Assembly (NCBI GenBank): GCA_052400665.1
Contig: JBQTGK010000006.1
Length of the DNA: 64,000 nt
Origin: JBQTGK01 sp052400665
Lineage (GTDB): Bacteria; Bacteroidota; Bacteroidia; Bacteroidales; Marinifilaceae
Strand: one strand, 5' to 3'
Under the pieces are notes generated by a model. The model made no database searches. It was not told the origin of the DNA and was given only the letters and a program-made list of their open reading frames with translations. This document shows positions 34,208-42,803 of this stretch, one piece after another; positions within the stretch are counted from its first letter, which is position 1, and the number at the start of each line of letters is the position of its first letter. The translations under genes and the position numbers were made by a program.

Positions 34208-34819
34208 TTAGTCTTTAACTTTGGTGTTTACATTTGTTGTTGTTTTAATTTTTGTGACGATTATATCTCCTGGTTTTTCTGCGATTATACTTACATGCAT
34301 ATTATCAGCTTGTTGTATGCAAAATAAGTTTCCTTTATGTATTATTAATTCTTCGGTATTGATCTTGCAAATAAATTTTCCATTGTGCACATATATAAAA
34401 AAGAATGACAAGTTGTTTTCTATTAAAAGCTTTTTCTCGTCCTTAGCATTAAAACATAATGATGATATCTCACCACAATTATTGTTTCGGGTCATTAGAT
34501 TAAAGTCGGTACATTTTCCTACCGATGAGGTGTGCCAGTTGCCTTCGAAAGTATCTGTATCAAATTGCTTTAAATGTTTCTGATAATGTTCTTTGTGTTC
34601 TACTTCAATTTCTCCATCTAAAATCATTAAATGGCGCGATACTCCAGGTAGGGGAGTAAATTCCGATTTCTCGATTTCAACTTTTGCAGTGCTTATTCTA
34701 AAATCAAAATTTAATAGTTTATAGTCGGCATTTTCAGGAAAAATAAATAGCTGAGTGCTTGTTCCTCCAGCCCAATTAATAGTTTTAAAAATCGTAGGTG
34801 TTAAGATTGAATATTCCAT
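34208..34819 (-). CDS. HutD/Ves family cupin protein
   Basis: 203-residue double cupin of the HutD/Ves family: INWAGGTSTQLFIFP near the N-terminus, FDFRISTAKVEIEKSEFTPL and PGVSRHLMILDGEIEVEH follow the family pattern. HutD proteins are often near histidine-utilisation genes and are thought to regulate or limit that pathway; no hut gene is in this window. It precedes the FakA-FakB fusion by 104 bases on the same strand. Function is not established. Confidence 0.8.
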   Translation of the reverse strand: MEYSILTPTIFKTINWAGGTSTQLFIFPENADYKLLNFDFRISTAKVEIEKSEFTPLPGVSRHLMILDGEIEVEHKEHYQKHLKQFDTDTFEGNWHTSSVGKCTDFNLMTRNNNCGEISSLCFNAKDEKKLLIENNLSFFFIYVHNGKFICKINTEELIIHKGNLFCIQQADNMHVSIIAEKPGDIIVTKIKTTTNVNTKVKD

Positions 34820-34844
34820 TTGTGAAAAATTTGAAAACAGATAT

Positions 34845-34873
34845 CAAATTTACTATAATCTGTGTTAAACAAA
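34845..34873 (-). promoter_or_regulatory. Promoter of hutD (possibly the hutD-plsY run)
   Basis: On the minus strand TTTG (34873-34870), 17 bases, TAAATTTG (34852-34845) matches the Bacteroidota consensus at all defined positions. It lies about 26 bases before the hutD start codon. Confidence 0.55.
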
Positions 34874-35188
34874 TATAGATTACGTTTTAAAACAATCAAA
34901 AATGAAATTCGGATAGTAAGATATTTAGGTTTGAGTTTTAAATCTACAAAAATATTATGTTGTTTACTAATAAAATAAATATTATATTAAATTGATAGCT
35001 TGCATTAGTAAATGTTAATAACAAAAGCCGCAATACTTTTTTAGCATTGCGGCTTTAGGCTTACTGTGTATTTGTTGTTGTATTATTTTTGAGCTCAGGC
35101 CCAAAAAATCGTTGTAAGTAATTAAGATTTCCCGAAAGTACATACCGTAAAAAGTATGTACTAATCGAGATATCTTTATTTACACAGA
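34874..35188 (-). other. Intergenic region with two strong hairpins after the tricorn-like gene
   Basis: No gene is supported here. A perfect 9-bp inverted repeat AGTACATAC-N8-GTATGTACT (35137-35162) starts 26 bases past the stop codon and lacks a T-tract. A second perfect 11-bp stem, AAAGCCGCAAT / ATTGCGGCTTT (35024-35034 / 35046-35056), runs into TTTTGTTATT on the minus strand and is the likely terminator. The roughly 80 bases between the hairpins could be a 3' UTR or a small RNA. Confidence 0.6.
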
Positions 35189-38100
35189 CTAATTTTCTTT
35201 TATTTCGTTTAATAAATGTTCAACTGCTTTCTCAAGCTGCTGATCTCGACCTTCAGTTACCATTTCATAGTCGTTGCTAACTTTAATGTCTGGTTCGGTT
35301 TGCTGATTTTCAATATACTTACCATTCATATCCTTAACACCAACCATTGGCATTCCGAAATATAAACTTCTATCTTGCAATGTTTCCCACCAAACGGCAG
35401 TCATGGTTCCAGGAACAGGCATACCTATTAATTTTCCAATTTTAAGGGTTTTGTATGCATAAGGAAAAGCACACGCATCGGAATAATTGCTCTCGCTAAT
35501 TAACACTGCCGATGGTTTTTTCCATTTATTCATAGGTTCGGTACCAAAGTCTTGTCCTCGTGGCGATAAAGTAGAATACATTTTTCCGCTTAGTAATGTT
35601 ACCAAATCGTCGTGAAGCCAACCTCCACCATTAAAACGGGTATCTACAATAATTGCCTCGCATTTGCCATATTTACCTATCATATCCGAATATACTTTAC
35701 GGAAACTAGGCGAATCCATTCCTTTTACATGAACATAGCCAATTCGTCCGTTCGATAAGCGTTTTACTTCTTCTTGTCGGCTTTTTACCCAACGCTGATA
35801 AAGCAGAGAATTTACACTTGATACGGGTTTTACAGTCTCTTCCCATCGTTCTTTTGTGTAAGGACTATATAGGCTTAGTAAAACTTTTTTACCAGCTTTA
35901 TGGTTTAGTAATGAGTAATGCGATTTATCTTTTGTAATGGCAATACCATCAATTTTTTCAATAATAACACCAGGTTTTATTTTAGAATCGGCTTTACTTA
36001 AAGGGCCTTTTTCTAAAATTTCAGCAATGCGTAATCCGTCGCCTTCATATTTCCAATCGTAAAATGCACCTAATTTTGCAGTTTGGTCAGCATTTCTTGC
36101 TCTAAAGCGATATCCCGATCCTGTGTGCGAAGCATTTAACTCACCAAGTAATTCGCTAAGCATTTCAGAGAAATCAAAATTATTGTTAATATAAGGTAAA
36201 AATTTCTTGTATTCAGCTTTGTAGAAATCCCAGTCCAGATTATGCATTTCTGGATCGTAGAATTTACGTAACATTGTGCGCCAAACATGCTCAAATAAGT
36301 ATTCACGTTCTTTGGCTTTATCTAAATACATTTCGGCTGTGTAGCTTATGTTTTTGCGTTTATTCGAAGCTACATCCACTTTTATAATGCTATTGCCCGA
36401 CATTAAAAACAGGTTTTTAGCATCTTTATCGAACTGCATGGATCCGCCGCCACCTTTTAAATCCAGAACTTTTTTGGTTTCTTTCTTTTCTAAATTATTT
36501 ACCCAAAGGTCGTAGCCATCTTCAAATTTACTTAGGTAGAATAATTTTTTTCCATCGGGTGTTAAAATCGCGTCCGATAAATTAGAAGGATTAATCGTTA
36601 AGCACACCTGACGGTCTTCCATTCCTGAAAACTCAATATTTAAATCTTCAGCTTTTTCTTCTTTTTTATCCTTCTTATCTTTTTTGTCTTTCTTATCCTT
36701 GTCTTCAGTTTTTTTACTTTCTTTTTTTGCTTTTTCTTCTTCTTTAATCAGCTCTTTTTCTTCTTTCGAAAGTTTAAACTCATCGAACGCCTTCTGATTA
36801 AAAAATTGAATGTAAACATCCGATTGAGAACCCCAGCTACCATGACTTCTGTATCCGCGTTTATCGGTGGCCCAGATCATAGCATTTCCTTTCATCGACC
36901 ATTTTGCATTAGAATCGCTATAGCCGCTTTCGGTTAAGTTTACCATTTTACCATTGCCTTGTGCGTCAACTAAAGCTACATCAGGCATAAAAATAGTGTG
37001 AGGATAAAAGTCAACTAAAAACCATTTTCCATCGTTCGACCAATCGTAATGCTGATCGCCATCGGAATAGGAATAGTTATATTTTTTACCTAAAATTTCT
37101 CGTACTTTTTTCGATTTTAGGTTTATTACTTTCAGGATTACACGTTCTTCAAGAAAGGCCACTTCTTTTCCGTCAGGAGAATATTTAGGCTGAAAAGTTT
37201 CGGCCTCTGTTTCTAAAATAGCTTCTTCGTCTAGAGTTGTAGCATTAGAGAATTGAGTTTCTCCTTCTCTAACTAATTTTGTTTGATATAAATTCCAACT
37301 GCCATTTCGTTCCGATGCATATAGCAAAGCCTTTCCATCGGGGCTAAAGCTTACCGATCGTTCCTGTTCAGGAGTATTGGTAATGCGTTTGGTTGTGCCA
37401 TATTCAACCGAAGTAACAAACACTTCGCCGCGAACAATAAAAGCAACTTCTTTTCCACTAGGAGAAACACTCATTTTCTGAGCACCGCTTCTTAATTGTT
37501 CGTAGCTAATTGCATTTTCTTGATTATCAACAGTAAGTTTAACGTTTAGTTTAACAGGATCTTTACCTTTTTCTTGAGTATAAATTTCACCATCCCATGA
37601 GTAGCACAGCTTATCGCTTTCGCTGATACTTAGAAAACGAACAGGATGCTTGTCGAAAGAGCTAATTTGAGTTAGTTCCGATTTGTTGTTAACGGGAGCT
37701 TTCCATACGTTAAAAGAGCCTGATTTCTCTGATAAATAGTAAATTTCATCATTCTTCGAGTTGAAAACAGGATATAAGTCCTCACCTTTATAAGTAGAGA
37801 ACATATTGTGTTTTTTATTTTTTGTATCGTATAACCAAATGTCTCTGGTTACTGCCGATGTATGATGTTTTCTCCAATGGTTTTCATATCCTTTGCTATC
37901 GCGATACAGTATATAATCCATGTTTTTACTGTATTTGGCATCTAAGGCAGGAGTGGTAAGAACCTGAGAAATTTTACCTCCTTTGGCCGGAACGCTGTAC
38001 AATTCTGAAAGTACGCTGGATGGAAACATTACATTTTTTACATCATCACTAATTACCGATGAAAACAAAATATTTTGGCCATCTGGTGTAAACGAGGATG

Positions 38101-38440
38101 GAGATTCATTGCCCGAATATTCTGTAATTCTTACTGGTGTTCCACCAGTAACAGGAATGGTATAAATATCAAAGTTTCCAAATCTGTTAGAAGCAAAGGC
38201 AATGGTTTTGCTATCGGGAGACCATATTGGTTGATAATCGTAGGATTTGTTCATTGTTAAAGGAAAAGCAGTTCCTCCTTTTGCTGAAACAGTAAAAAGA
38301 TCGCCGCCATATTCAAAAACAATAGTTTGTCCGTCGGGAGAGATTGCCGGATATCGCAACCAGAGTGGTGTATCCGAAGCTAAAAGGCTTTCTGCAAGAG
38401 CAATTAAAAATGTTGTAATAAAAAACAGTTTTTTAATCAT
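35189..38440 (-). CDS. Secreted tricorn-like S41 family protease
   Basis: 1083-residue exported protease. A signal peptide (residues 1-21) is followed by TolB/WD40-like propeller repeats (about 25-320 and 320-690; ISPDGQTIVFEYGGDLF, WSPDSKTIAFASNRFGN). A Lys/Glu-rich linker (about residues 570-600) interrupts the second propeller. After it come a helical core domain, a PDZ domain (about 790-860; KPGVIIEKIDGIAI) and the S41 protease domain. RFNGGGWLHDDLV and the probable nucleophile region ISESNYSDACAFPYAY, then PVPGTMTAVWWET, are visible. It resembles archaeal tricorn protease and its Bacteroidota relatives, which degrade peptides. Monocistronic. Confidence 0.9.
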   Translation of the reverse strand: MIKKLFFITTFLIALAESLLASDTPLWLRYPAISPDGQTIVFEYGGDLFTVSAKGGTAFPLTMNKSYDYQPIWSPDSKTIAFASNRFGNFDIYTIPVTGGTPVRITEYSGNESPSSFTPDGQNILFSSVISDDVKNVMFPSSVLSELYSVPAKGGKISQVLTTPALDAKYSKNMDYILYRDSKGYENHWRKHHTSAVTRDIWLYDTKNKKHNMFSTYKGEDLYPVFNSKNDEIYYLSEKSGSFNVWKAPVNNKSELTQISSFDKHPVRFLSISESDKLCYSWDGEIYTQEKGKDPVKLNVKLTVDNQENAISYEQLRSGAQKMSVSPSGKEVAFIVRGEVFVTSVEYGTTKRITNTPEQERSVSFSPDGKALLYASERNGSWNLYQTKLVREGETQFSNATTLDEEAILETEAETFQPKYSPDGKEVAFLEERVILKVINLKSKKVREILGKKYNYSYSDGDQHYDWSNDGKWFLVDFYPHTIFMPDVALVDAQGNGKMVNLTESGYSDSNAKWSMKGNAMIWATDKRGYRSHGSWGSQSDVYIQFFNQKAFDEFKLSKEEKELIKEEEKAKKESKKTEDKDKKDKKDKKDKKEEKAEDLNIEFSGMEDRQVCLTINPSNLSDAILTPDGKKLFYLSKFEDGYDLWVNNLEKKETKKVLDLKGGGGSMQFDKDAKNLFLMSGNSIIKVDVASNKRKNISYTAEMYLDKAKEREYLFEHVWRTMLRKFYDPEMHNLDWDFYKAEYKKFLPYINNNFDFSEMLSELLGELNASHTGSGYRFRARNADQTAKLGAFYDWKYEGDGLRIAEILEKGPLSKADSKIKPGVIIEKIDGIAITKDKSHYSLLNHKAGKKVLLSLYSPYTKERWEETVKPVSSVNSLLYQRWVKSRQEEVKRLSNGRIGYVHVKGMDSPSFRKVYSDMIGKYGKCEAIIVDTRFNGGGWLHDDLVTLLSGKMYSTLSPRGQDFGTEPMNKWKKPSAVLISESNYSDACAFPYAYKTLKIGKLIGMPVPGTMTAVWWETLQDRSLYFGMPMVGVKDMNGKYIENQQTEPDIKVSNDYEMVTEGRDQQLEKAVEHLLNEIKEN

Positions 38441-38742
38441 ACGAAATTAAGTTGTGTTAAAAATCCTTATAAAATGAATTAAAGTGTTTTAATAAGTTCT
38501 TTTCATATCATAATTAATGCCAATTTTTCTAAATTACTATGATAGAGACTGTTTTTGTGTAAAATATTATTTTTCTGTTAACTAAATGTACGAATATGAA
38601 CAAATAAGTGTTCGTTTACGTGCATTTTGGATAGAATAGGATTAACTCTAAATTAGCAACTTATGCTTGTTATTTTAAGATTATCTATTTTCCTTTGATG
38701 AGTTATTTATTGCTTATAGTCAATTATTAAAAACAAGTAAGG
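38441..38742. promoter_or_regulatory. Divergent region between tricorn-like and STAS genes
   Basis: 302 AT-rich bases must hold both promoters. A small inverted repeat GAACA-N6-TGTTC lies near 38598-38613. I find no fully matching -33/-7 pair on either strand and no gene. Confidence 0.35.
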
Positions 38743-39054
38743 ATGTTAAGTTTTCGGATTCAGGAACAATCTGTAATTGCCTCTTTAGATGGTGCCCGCA
38801 GAATAAACAGTAAAATTTCCGAAATAGTGAAGGCGGAAATTATCGATTTTATCGAAAAATCAGGAAAACAAGTAATTCTTGATTTAAACGGAGTAAGTTT
38901 TATTGATAGCGAAGGCTTTTCAGCACTTAAGGCAATTTCGGAATTAGCAAGAGCAAACGAGCGTTTATTTACATTTGTTAATGTTTCTGATGATGTGCTC
39001 GAATTGGTTGACCTTGTTGGAATGAGAGAATCTTTTGTTTTAGGTAAAAACTAG
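38743..39054 (+). CDS. STAS-domain protein (anti-sigma-factor antagonist type)
   Basis: 103-residue single STAS domain of the SpoIIAA/RsbV type. The phosphorylation segment reads VILDLNGVSFIDSEGFSAL, with the conserved serine after the aspartate. In such proteins phosphorylation by an RsbW-type kinase controls release of a sigma factor or other partner. No kinase, phosphatase or sigma gene is adjacent, so the partner is unknown. Its 3' end lies only 16 bases from the convergent GNAT gene. Confidence 0.85.
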   Translation: MLSFRIQEQSVIASLDGARRINSKISEIVKAEIIDFIEKSGKQVILDLNGVSFIDSEGFSALKAISELARANERLFTFVNVSDDVLELVDLVGMRESFVLGKN

Positions 39055-39070
39055 TAGATCGCCTTATTGT

Positions 39071-39589
39071 TTAGACCTTATTGAATTCTTTTGGATAAGA
39101 AACGGTTCCCTCTATGTTTTTAAGTGAGTTATTACAGAGTTCGATGGCCATAAAAATATGATCAGGAACTTCAAAAGGTGGTTTAATATTAAACGTACTG
39201 GCTGATTTAAACCCAAACTTTGGGTAGAATTTATCATGCCCCAGTACAATAACCGATTTGTATCCTAATTTTTTAGCCTTAGCCAATCCTTTTTCAACCA
39301 ACTGACTTCCTATTCCCAGTGATTGTAGCTCTGGAATTACCGACATGGGAGCCAATGCTAATGATTGAAATTCGTCCTTGTGGGATTTTATAATTATTGG
39401 AAAAAATAAAATGTGTCCAACAATTTCGCTGCCCATGCAGGCCACAAGCGATAGTTCTTTAATGAATTTTCTATTTTTTCTTAAATTCTCAATTAGTTTA
39501 CCTTCTGTTTCCTGCCCAAAAGCCATATCATTTATCATGCTAATAACAGAATAGTCATTTTTATTTTCGGGGCGCAGGTTAATTTTCAT
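39071..39589 (-). CDS. GNAT family N-acetyltransferase (YhbS-like)
   Basis: 172-residue acetyltransferase from ATG 39589 (MKINLRPENKNDYSVI). The acetyl-CoA loop reads LQSLGIGSQLVEKGL, followed by VIVLGHDKFYPKFGFKSA, a pattern of the YhbS group. The substrate is unknown. The frame is open to 39667, but that extension contains the miaB terminator hairpin and has no GNAT features, so the shorter start is preferred. It follows miaB on the same strand. Confidence 0.85.
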   Translation of the reverse strand: MKINLRPENKNDYSVISMINDMAFGQETEGKLIENLRKNRKFIKELSLVACMGSEIVGHILFFPIIIKSHKDEFQSLALAPMSVIPELQSLGIGSQLVEKGLAKAKKLGYKSVIVLGHDKFYPKFGFKSASTFNIKPPFEVPDHIFMAIELCNNSLKNIEGTVSYPKEFNKV

Positions 39590-39618
39590 GAGGCTTACTT
39601 TTTTAAATTTAATTAAAA

Positions 39619-39650
39619 AATAAAAGAGCCATACTTTTCCGTATGGCTCT
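39619..39650 (-). terminator. Terminator of miaB
   Basis: A perfect 10-bp stem (AGAGCCATAC 39625-39634 / GTATGGCTCT 39641-39650) with a 6-base loop and a T-rich tail on the minus strand. It begins seven bases after the miaB stop. Confidence 0.9.
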
Positions 39651-39656
39651 AAATTG

Positions 39657-40988
39657 TTATATCGCAACTCCTATTAATGTTGCAGGAGTACAATTGATTG
39701 CTTTTACTTGAACAAAATCTCCCGTTTTATAATCTTTTCTTGGAAATACAATTACTTTGTTTTGTGAAGTTCTTCCATACAATTCTAAATCGGATTTTTT
39801 CGAAACGCCTTCAACTAAAACTTCAAATACTTTTCCAATATCACGCTTATTACTTTCGTGTGACAACTGGCTTTGAAGATTAATCATCTCGGTAAGGCGT
39901 GCACTTTTAACCTCTTCAGGGATATTATCTTTAAGGTGTTTGTAAGCATAAGTTCCAGGACGTTCGGAGTACTTAAACATGTAAGATAAGTCGTATTTAG
40001 CCCATTTCATAAGATCAAGTGTCTGTTGAAAATCTTCATCGCTTTCGTTGTGAAATCCAACAAAAATATCAGAAGAAATACCGCATCCGGGAATAATAGT
40101 ACGAATTGCAGTAATCCTGTCCATGTACCACTCACGAGTATATTTACGGCGCATATTTTTTAATACTTCATTACTTCCCGACTGAACTGGCAGATGAATG
40201 TATTTGCAGATGTTATGATGTTTTGCAATAACCCGTAAGGTGTCGTCACTCATATCTTTTGGGTTTGAGGTTGCAAAACGAACTCTCATATTAGGTTCTG
40301 CCTTGGCAACCATCTCTAAAAGTTCTGGAAAGTTGGTTTCTGATTCAGCATTTTTAAAACTGAAAGAATTAACATTTTGGCCCAATAAAGTTACTTCTTT
40401 GTATCCTTTTTCAGCTAAATCTCTAACTTCTTTTAAAATACTTTCCGGATTTCTGCTTCTTTCCCGTCCTCGTGTGTAAGGAACAATACAATACGTACAG
40501 AAATTGTTGCAGCCACGCATTATGGATACAAAACCTGAAATTGCAGTTTCATCAATTCTGGTAGGACAAATATCCTTATATGTTTCGGTTAAAGAAAGTT
40601 CTACATTAATAGCTTTCTCACCTGATTCTGCCTTTTTAACAAGCATAGGAAGATCCATATATGCATCTGGGCCAACCACAATGTCAACGTTTTTTTCCTG
40701 CTCGAAAAGTTTATCTCCTAATCGTTCGGCCATGCATCCAATAACTCCGACTAAAAGTTTAGGATTCTTCTTTTTTAATTTTCCAAAGCCCTGCACTCGT
40801 CCTCTAACTCTCTGTTCTGCATTTTCGCGAACCGAACAAGTGTTTACAAGAATAACGTCTGCATCTTCTCTTGTTTTGGTAACTTCAAAACCATCATGTT
40901 GCATTATTGCAGCAACAACTTCACTATCTGCTACGTTCATTTGACAGCCATAGGTCTCTAAAAACAGTTTTTTGTTGATCTCGCTCAT
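39657..40988 (-). CDS. miaB: tRNA-2-methylthio-N6-dimethylallyladenosine synthase
   Basis: Radical-SAM methylthiotransferase acting on A37 of tRNAs that read UNN codons. It has an N-terminal UPF0004 domain with cluster cysteines (LETYGCQMN, VNTCSVREN, GVIGCMAER), the SAM motif GCNNFCTYCIVPYTRGRERS, and a C-terminal TRAM domain. I use ATG 40988 (MSEINKKLFLETYG, 443 residues), since the upstream start at 41045 would be TTG and adds 19 residues not seen in the family. Motifs fit MiaB better than RimO or MtaB. Confidence 0.95.
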   Translation of the reverse strand: MSEINKKLFLETYGCQMNVADSEVVAAIMQHDGFEVTKTREDADVILVNTCSVRENAEQRVRGRVQGFGKLKKKNPKLLVGVIGCMAERLGDKLFEQEKNVDIVVGPDAYMDLPMLVKKAESGEKAINVELSLTETYKDICPTRIDETAISGFVSIMRGCNNFCTYCIVPYTRGRERSRNPESILKEVRDLAEKGYKEVTLLGQNVNSFSFKNAESETNFPELLEMVAKAEPNMRVRFATSNPKDMSDDTLRVIAKHHNICKYIHLPVQSGSNEVLKNMRRKYTREWYMDRITAIRTIIPGCGISSDIFVGFHNESDEDFQQTLDLMKWAKYDLSYMFKYSERPGTYAYKHLKDNIPEEVKSARLTEMINLQSQLSHESNKRDIGKVFEVLVEGVSKKSDLELYGRTSQNKVIVFPRKDYKTGDFVQVKAINCTPATLIGVAI

Positions 40989-41045
40989 TCTGACTTCTTT
41001 ATTTAAAATTTCATGCAAAGTTATATTATCTCGATAGATTGGCAA

Positions 41046-41391
41046 GATAAAGTTGGGTGATTTATAATGTGATAACTGATTATTGGTTTTATTCTATGAA
41101 GGAGAGAGGTTTCTGATCCAATAAAATCGGAATTATTAGGATATTAATTCGTAAATTTAGTAATGGAGAAGCTTCATATACTTCCAATTGTATTTTGCTT
41201 AGATTGGATTTAAAATACTGTTTGTTGCTAAAGAAATTTGTGTATTTTTATCCCGCAATTAGAACTTTTGAAAAGGTGTTGATTTTGAGTGGGCTAAGAA
41301 ATTAAATCTCTCTCGGTTACCTGTTTTGTTTATGTAAATTCAATAATGGGAACTGTTTTTAAGGTACAGATTAACTGAAAAACTAAACAAC
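41046..41391. promoter_or_regulatory. Divergent miaB/usp region with usp promoter
   Basis: A 346-base gap without a gene. On the plus strand TTTG (41221-41224), 18 bases, TATTTTTA (41243-41250) matches the Bacteroidota promoter pattern except for the last base and would give the usp gene a leader of about 135 bases. Nothing clear is seen for miaB. Confidence 0.5.
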
Positions 41392-42222
41392 ATGAAACGT
41401 ATTTTGGTTCCCGTAGATTTTTCCGGTGATTCCTTAATGGCCTTGAAATTTGCTATTAATTTGGCTAATAAACTTGGTACGCACCTTAGAATGATACACG
41501 TTAAAAAATCCGAAAAATTTGAAATACCATTTCATTTTGAGGAATTAAAAGACGAAATTATTCATACAATTCAGGAGTATTTAGATAAGTTAATAGAGCT
41601 TCATTCGCCTACTTATGTAGTAGAGAATGGAGTTTTCGATTTTAAAATAAGAAAGGGAAGTGTATATCGCGAGATTGTAAATCAGGCAAAATATGGCGAT
41701 TCTTACCTTATTGTAATGGGAGCTTACGGAGCTTCGGGTTTTGAGGAATTTTTTATTGGGAGTAATGCTTTTAAGGTGGTAAGTAATGCACCTTGTCCGG
41801 TAATTACAATTCGCAAGGATTTTAAAGCTAGTATGATAAAGCAAATTGTTATGCCTATTGATGCTAGTAACGAAACCCGAAAGAAAATTCCTTATGTGTG
41901 TGAACTGGCAAAAAAATGTAATGCCAGGGTTCATATTTTGGGAGTACATGAATCTGCAGATGCTGCCATTGAAGGAAAAGTTGAACATTATATGAGTCAG
42001 GCAGAAGCTTATTTAAGAGAGGCTGGTATAGATGTGGTAAAAGAATTGAGGAGAGGAGAGAATAATACTTTTACTTCTATAGATTATGCAAGAGAAGTAA
42101 AAGCTGATACAATTGCCATAATGATAGAGCAGGCTGAAACAGGTTTTAATATGTTTTTTGGTTCTTATGCTCAGCAAATGGTGAATAATTCAGAGATACC
42201 AATTCTTTCGGTTCCGAATTAA
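41392..42222 (+). CDS. Universal stress protein, tandem UspA domains
   Basis: 276-residue protein with two UspA domains. The first (about 1-145) starts MKRILVPVDFSGDS and ends with the ATP-binding-type loop GAYGASGFEEFFIGSNAFKV. The second (about 150-276) starts IVMPIDASNETR and lacks the full G-x2-G-x9-G loop (GFNMFFGSYAQQMV). Such two-domain Usp proteins respond to starvation or oxygen stress. The long leader suggests regulated expression. SPOR and purF-like genes follow on the same strand. Confidence 0.9.
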   Translation: MKRILVPVDFSGDSLMALKFAINLANKLGTHLRMIHVKKSEKFEIPFHFEELKDEIIHTIQEYLDKLIELHSPTYVVENGVFDFKIRKGSVYREIVNQAKYGDSYLIVMGAYGASGFEEFFIGSNAFKVVSNAPCPVITIRKDFKASMIKQIVMPIDASNETRKKIPYVCELAKKCNARVHILGVHESADAAIEGKVEHYMSQAEAYLREAGIDVVKELRRGENNTFTSIDYAREVKADTIAIMIEQAETGFNMFFGSYAQQMVNNSEIPILSVPN

Positions 42223-42282
42223 ATAATAAAATATTTGAATTGTATTTATGTAAATGCAATCAGAAATTAAATCATATAAAGA

Positions 42283-42768
42283 ATGCAGTATTTAAAGTTT
42301 TTAATAGTTTTTGTATTAATACTAACTGGAGTAAAAATAAAGGCTCAAGATATTAGTAAGTATGAGAATTCTGATGACTCCTTGGGCCTTGTCAATATAT
42401 TTCAGGATGAGAGAGTGAAGGAACTTTTAAAAACCGATAGTATCATAAACTCTAAGCAGCAAAGTTTCTCGGGTTATAGAATTCAGATATTTTTGGGCGG
42501 AAGTACCGATAAAGAAAAAGCTTTTGAAATTAAAAAAGAATTTAAAGAGCTATTTCCACAGGAAAGAGCTTATGTTGTTTATACAGCTCCCGATTTTAGA
42601 GTGCGTGTAGGTAATTTTAGGAGTAAATTGGAGTGCATAGAATTGTACAAGGCTTGTTTGGATTTTTTTCCTAATTGTTATCCGGTAAAAACCGAAATTA
42701 TGTTTTCGGATTTAGTTCCTGTTAAAGAAGAGGCCGAAGAGTTAATTGTAGATGAAAATATAGAGTAG
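42283..42768 (+). CDS. Secreted SPOR-domain protein
   Basis: 161-residue protein with a signal peptide (MQYLKFLIVFVLILTGVKIKA, then QD) and one SPOR domain (about residues 65-140; YRIQIFLGGSTDKEKAFEIK, YVVYTAPDFRVRVGNFRSKL). SPOR domains bind denuded septal peptidoglycan glycan strands, so a role at the division site or in the cell wall is likely. An acidic tail (EEAEELIVDENIE) ends the chain. It sits 35 bases before the PurF-like gene, possibly cotranscribed without a functional link. Confidence 0.88.
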   Translation: MQYLKFLIVFVLILTGVKIKAQDISKYENSDDSLGLVNIFQDERVKELLKTDSIINSKQQSFSGYRIQIFLGGSTDKEKAFEIKKEFKELFPQERAYVVYTAPDFRVRVGNFRSKLECIELYKACLDFFPNCYPVKTEIMFSDLVPVKEEAEELIVDENIE

Positions 42769-42803
42769 CAAAACATACTAAATAACCATTTAAGAAGTAA
42801 ATA

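Noticed and set aside
34221..34583. 120-codon plus-strand frame opposite hutD
   Set aside because: It is a shadow of the HutD-family gene, whose motifs are clear on the minus strand.
39590..39667. A 26-residue N-terminal extension of the GNAT protein
   Set aside because: It would be translated through the miaB terminator hairpin and adds no acetyltransferase features.
40504..40944. 146-codon open frame on the plus strand inside miaB
   Set aside because: It is antisense to a fully conserved gene, has no recognisable motif, and results from the codon bias of miaB.
41590..41988. 132-codon open frame antisense to the universal stress protein gene
   Set aside because: The sense strand encodes two clear UspA domains; the antisense product is Phe/Ile/Tyr-rich and has no family features.
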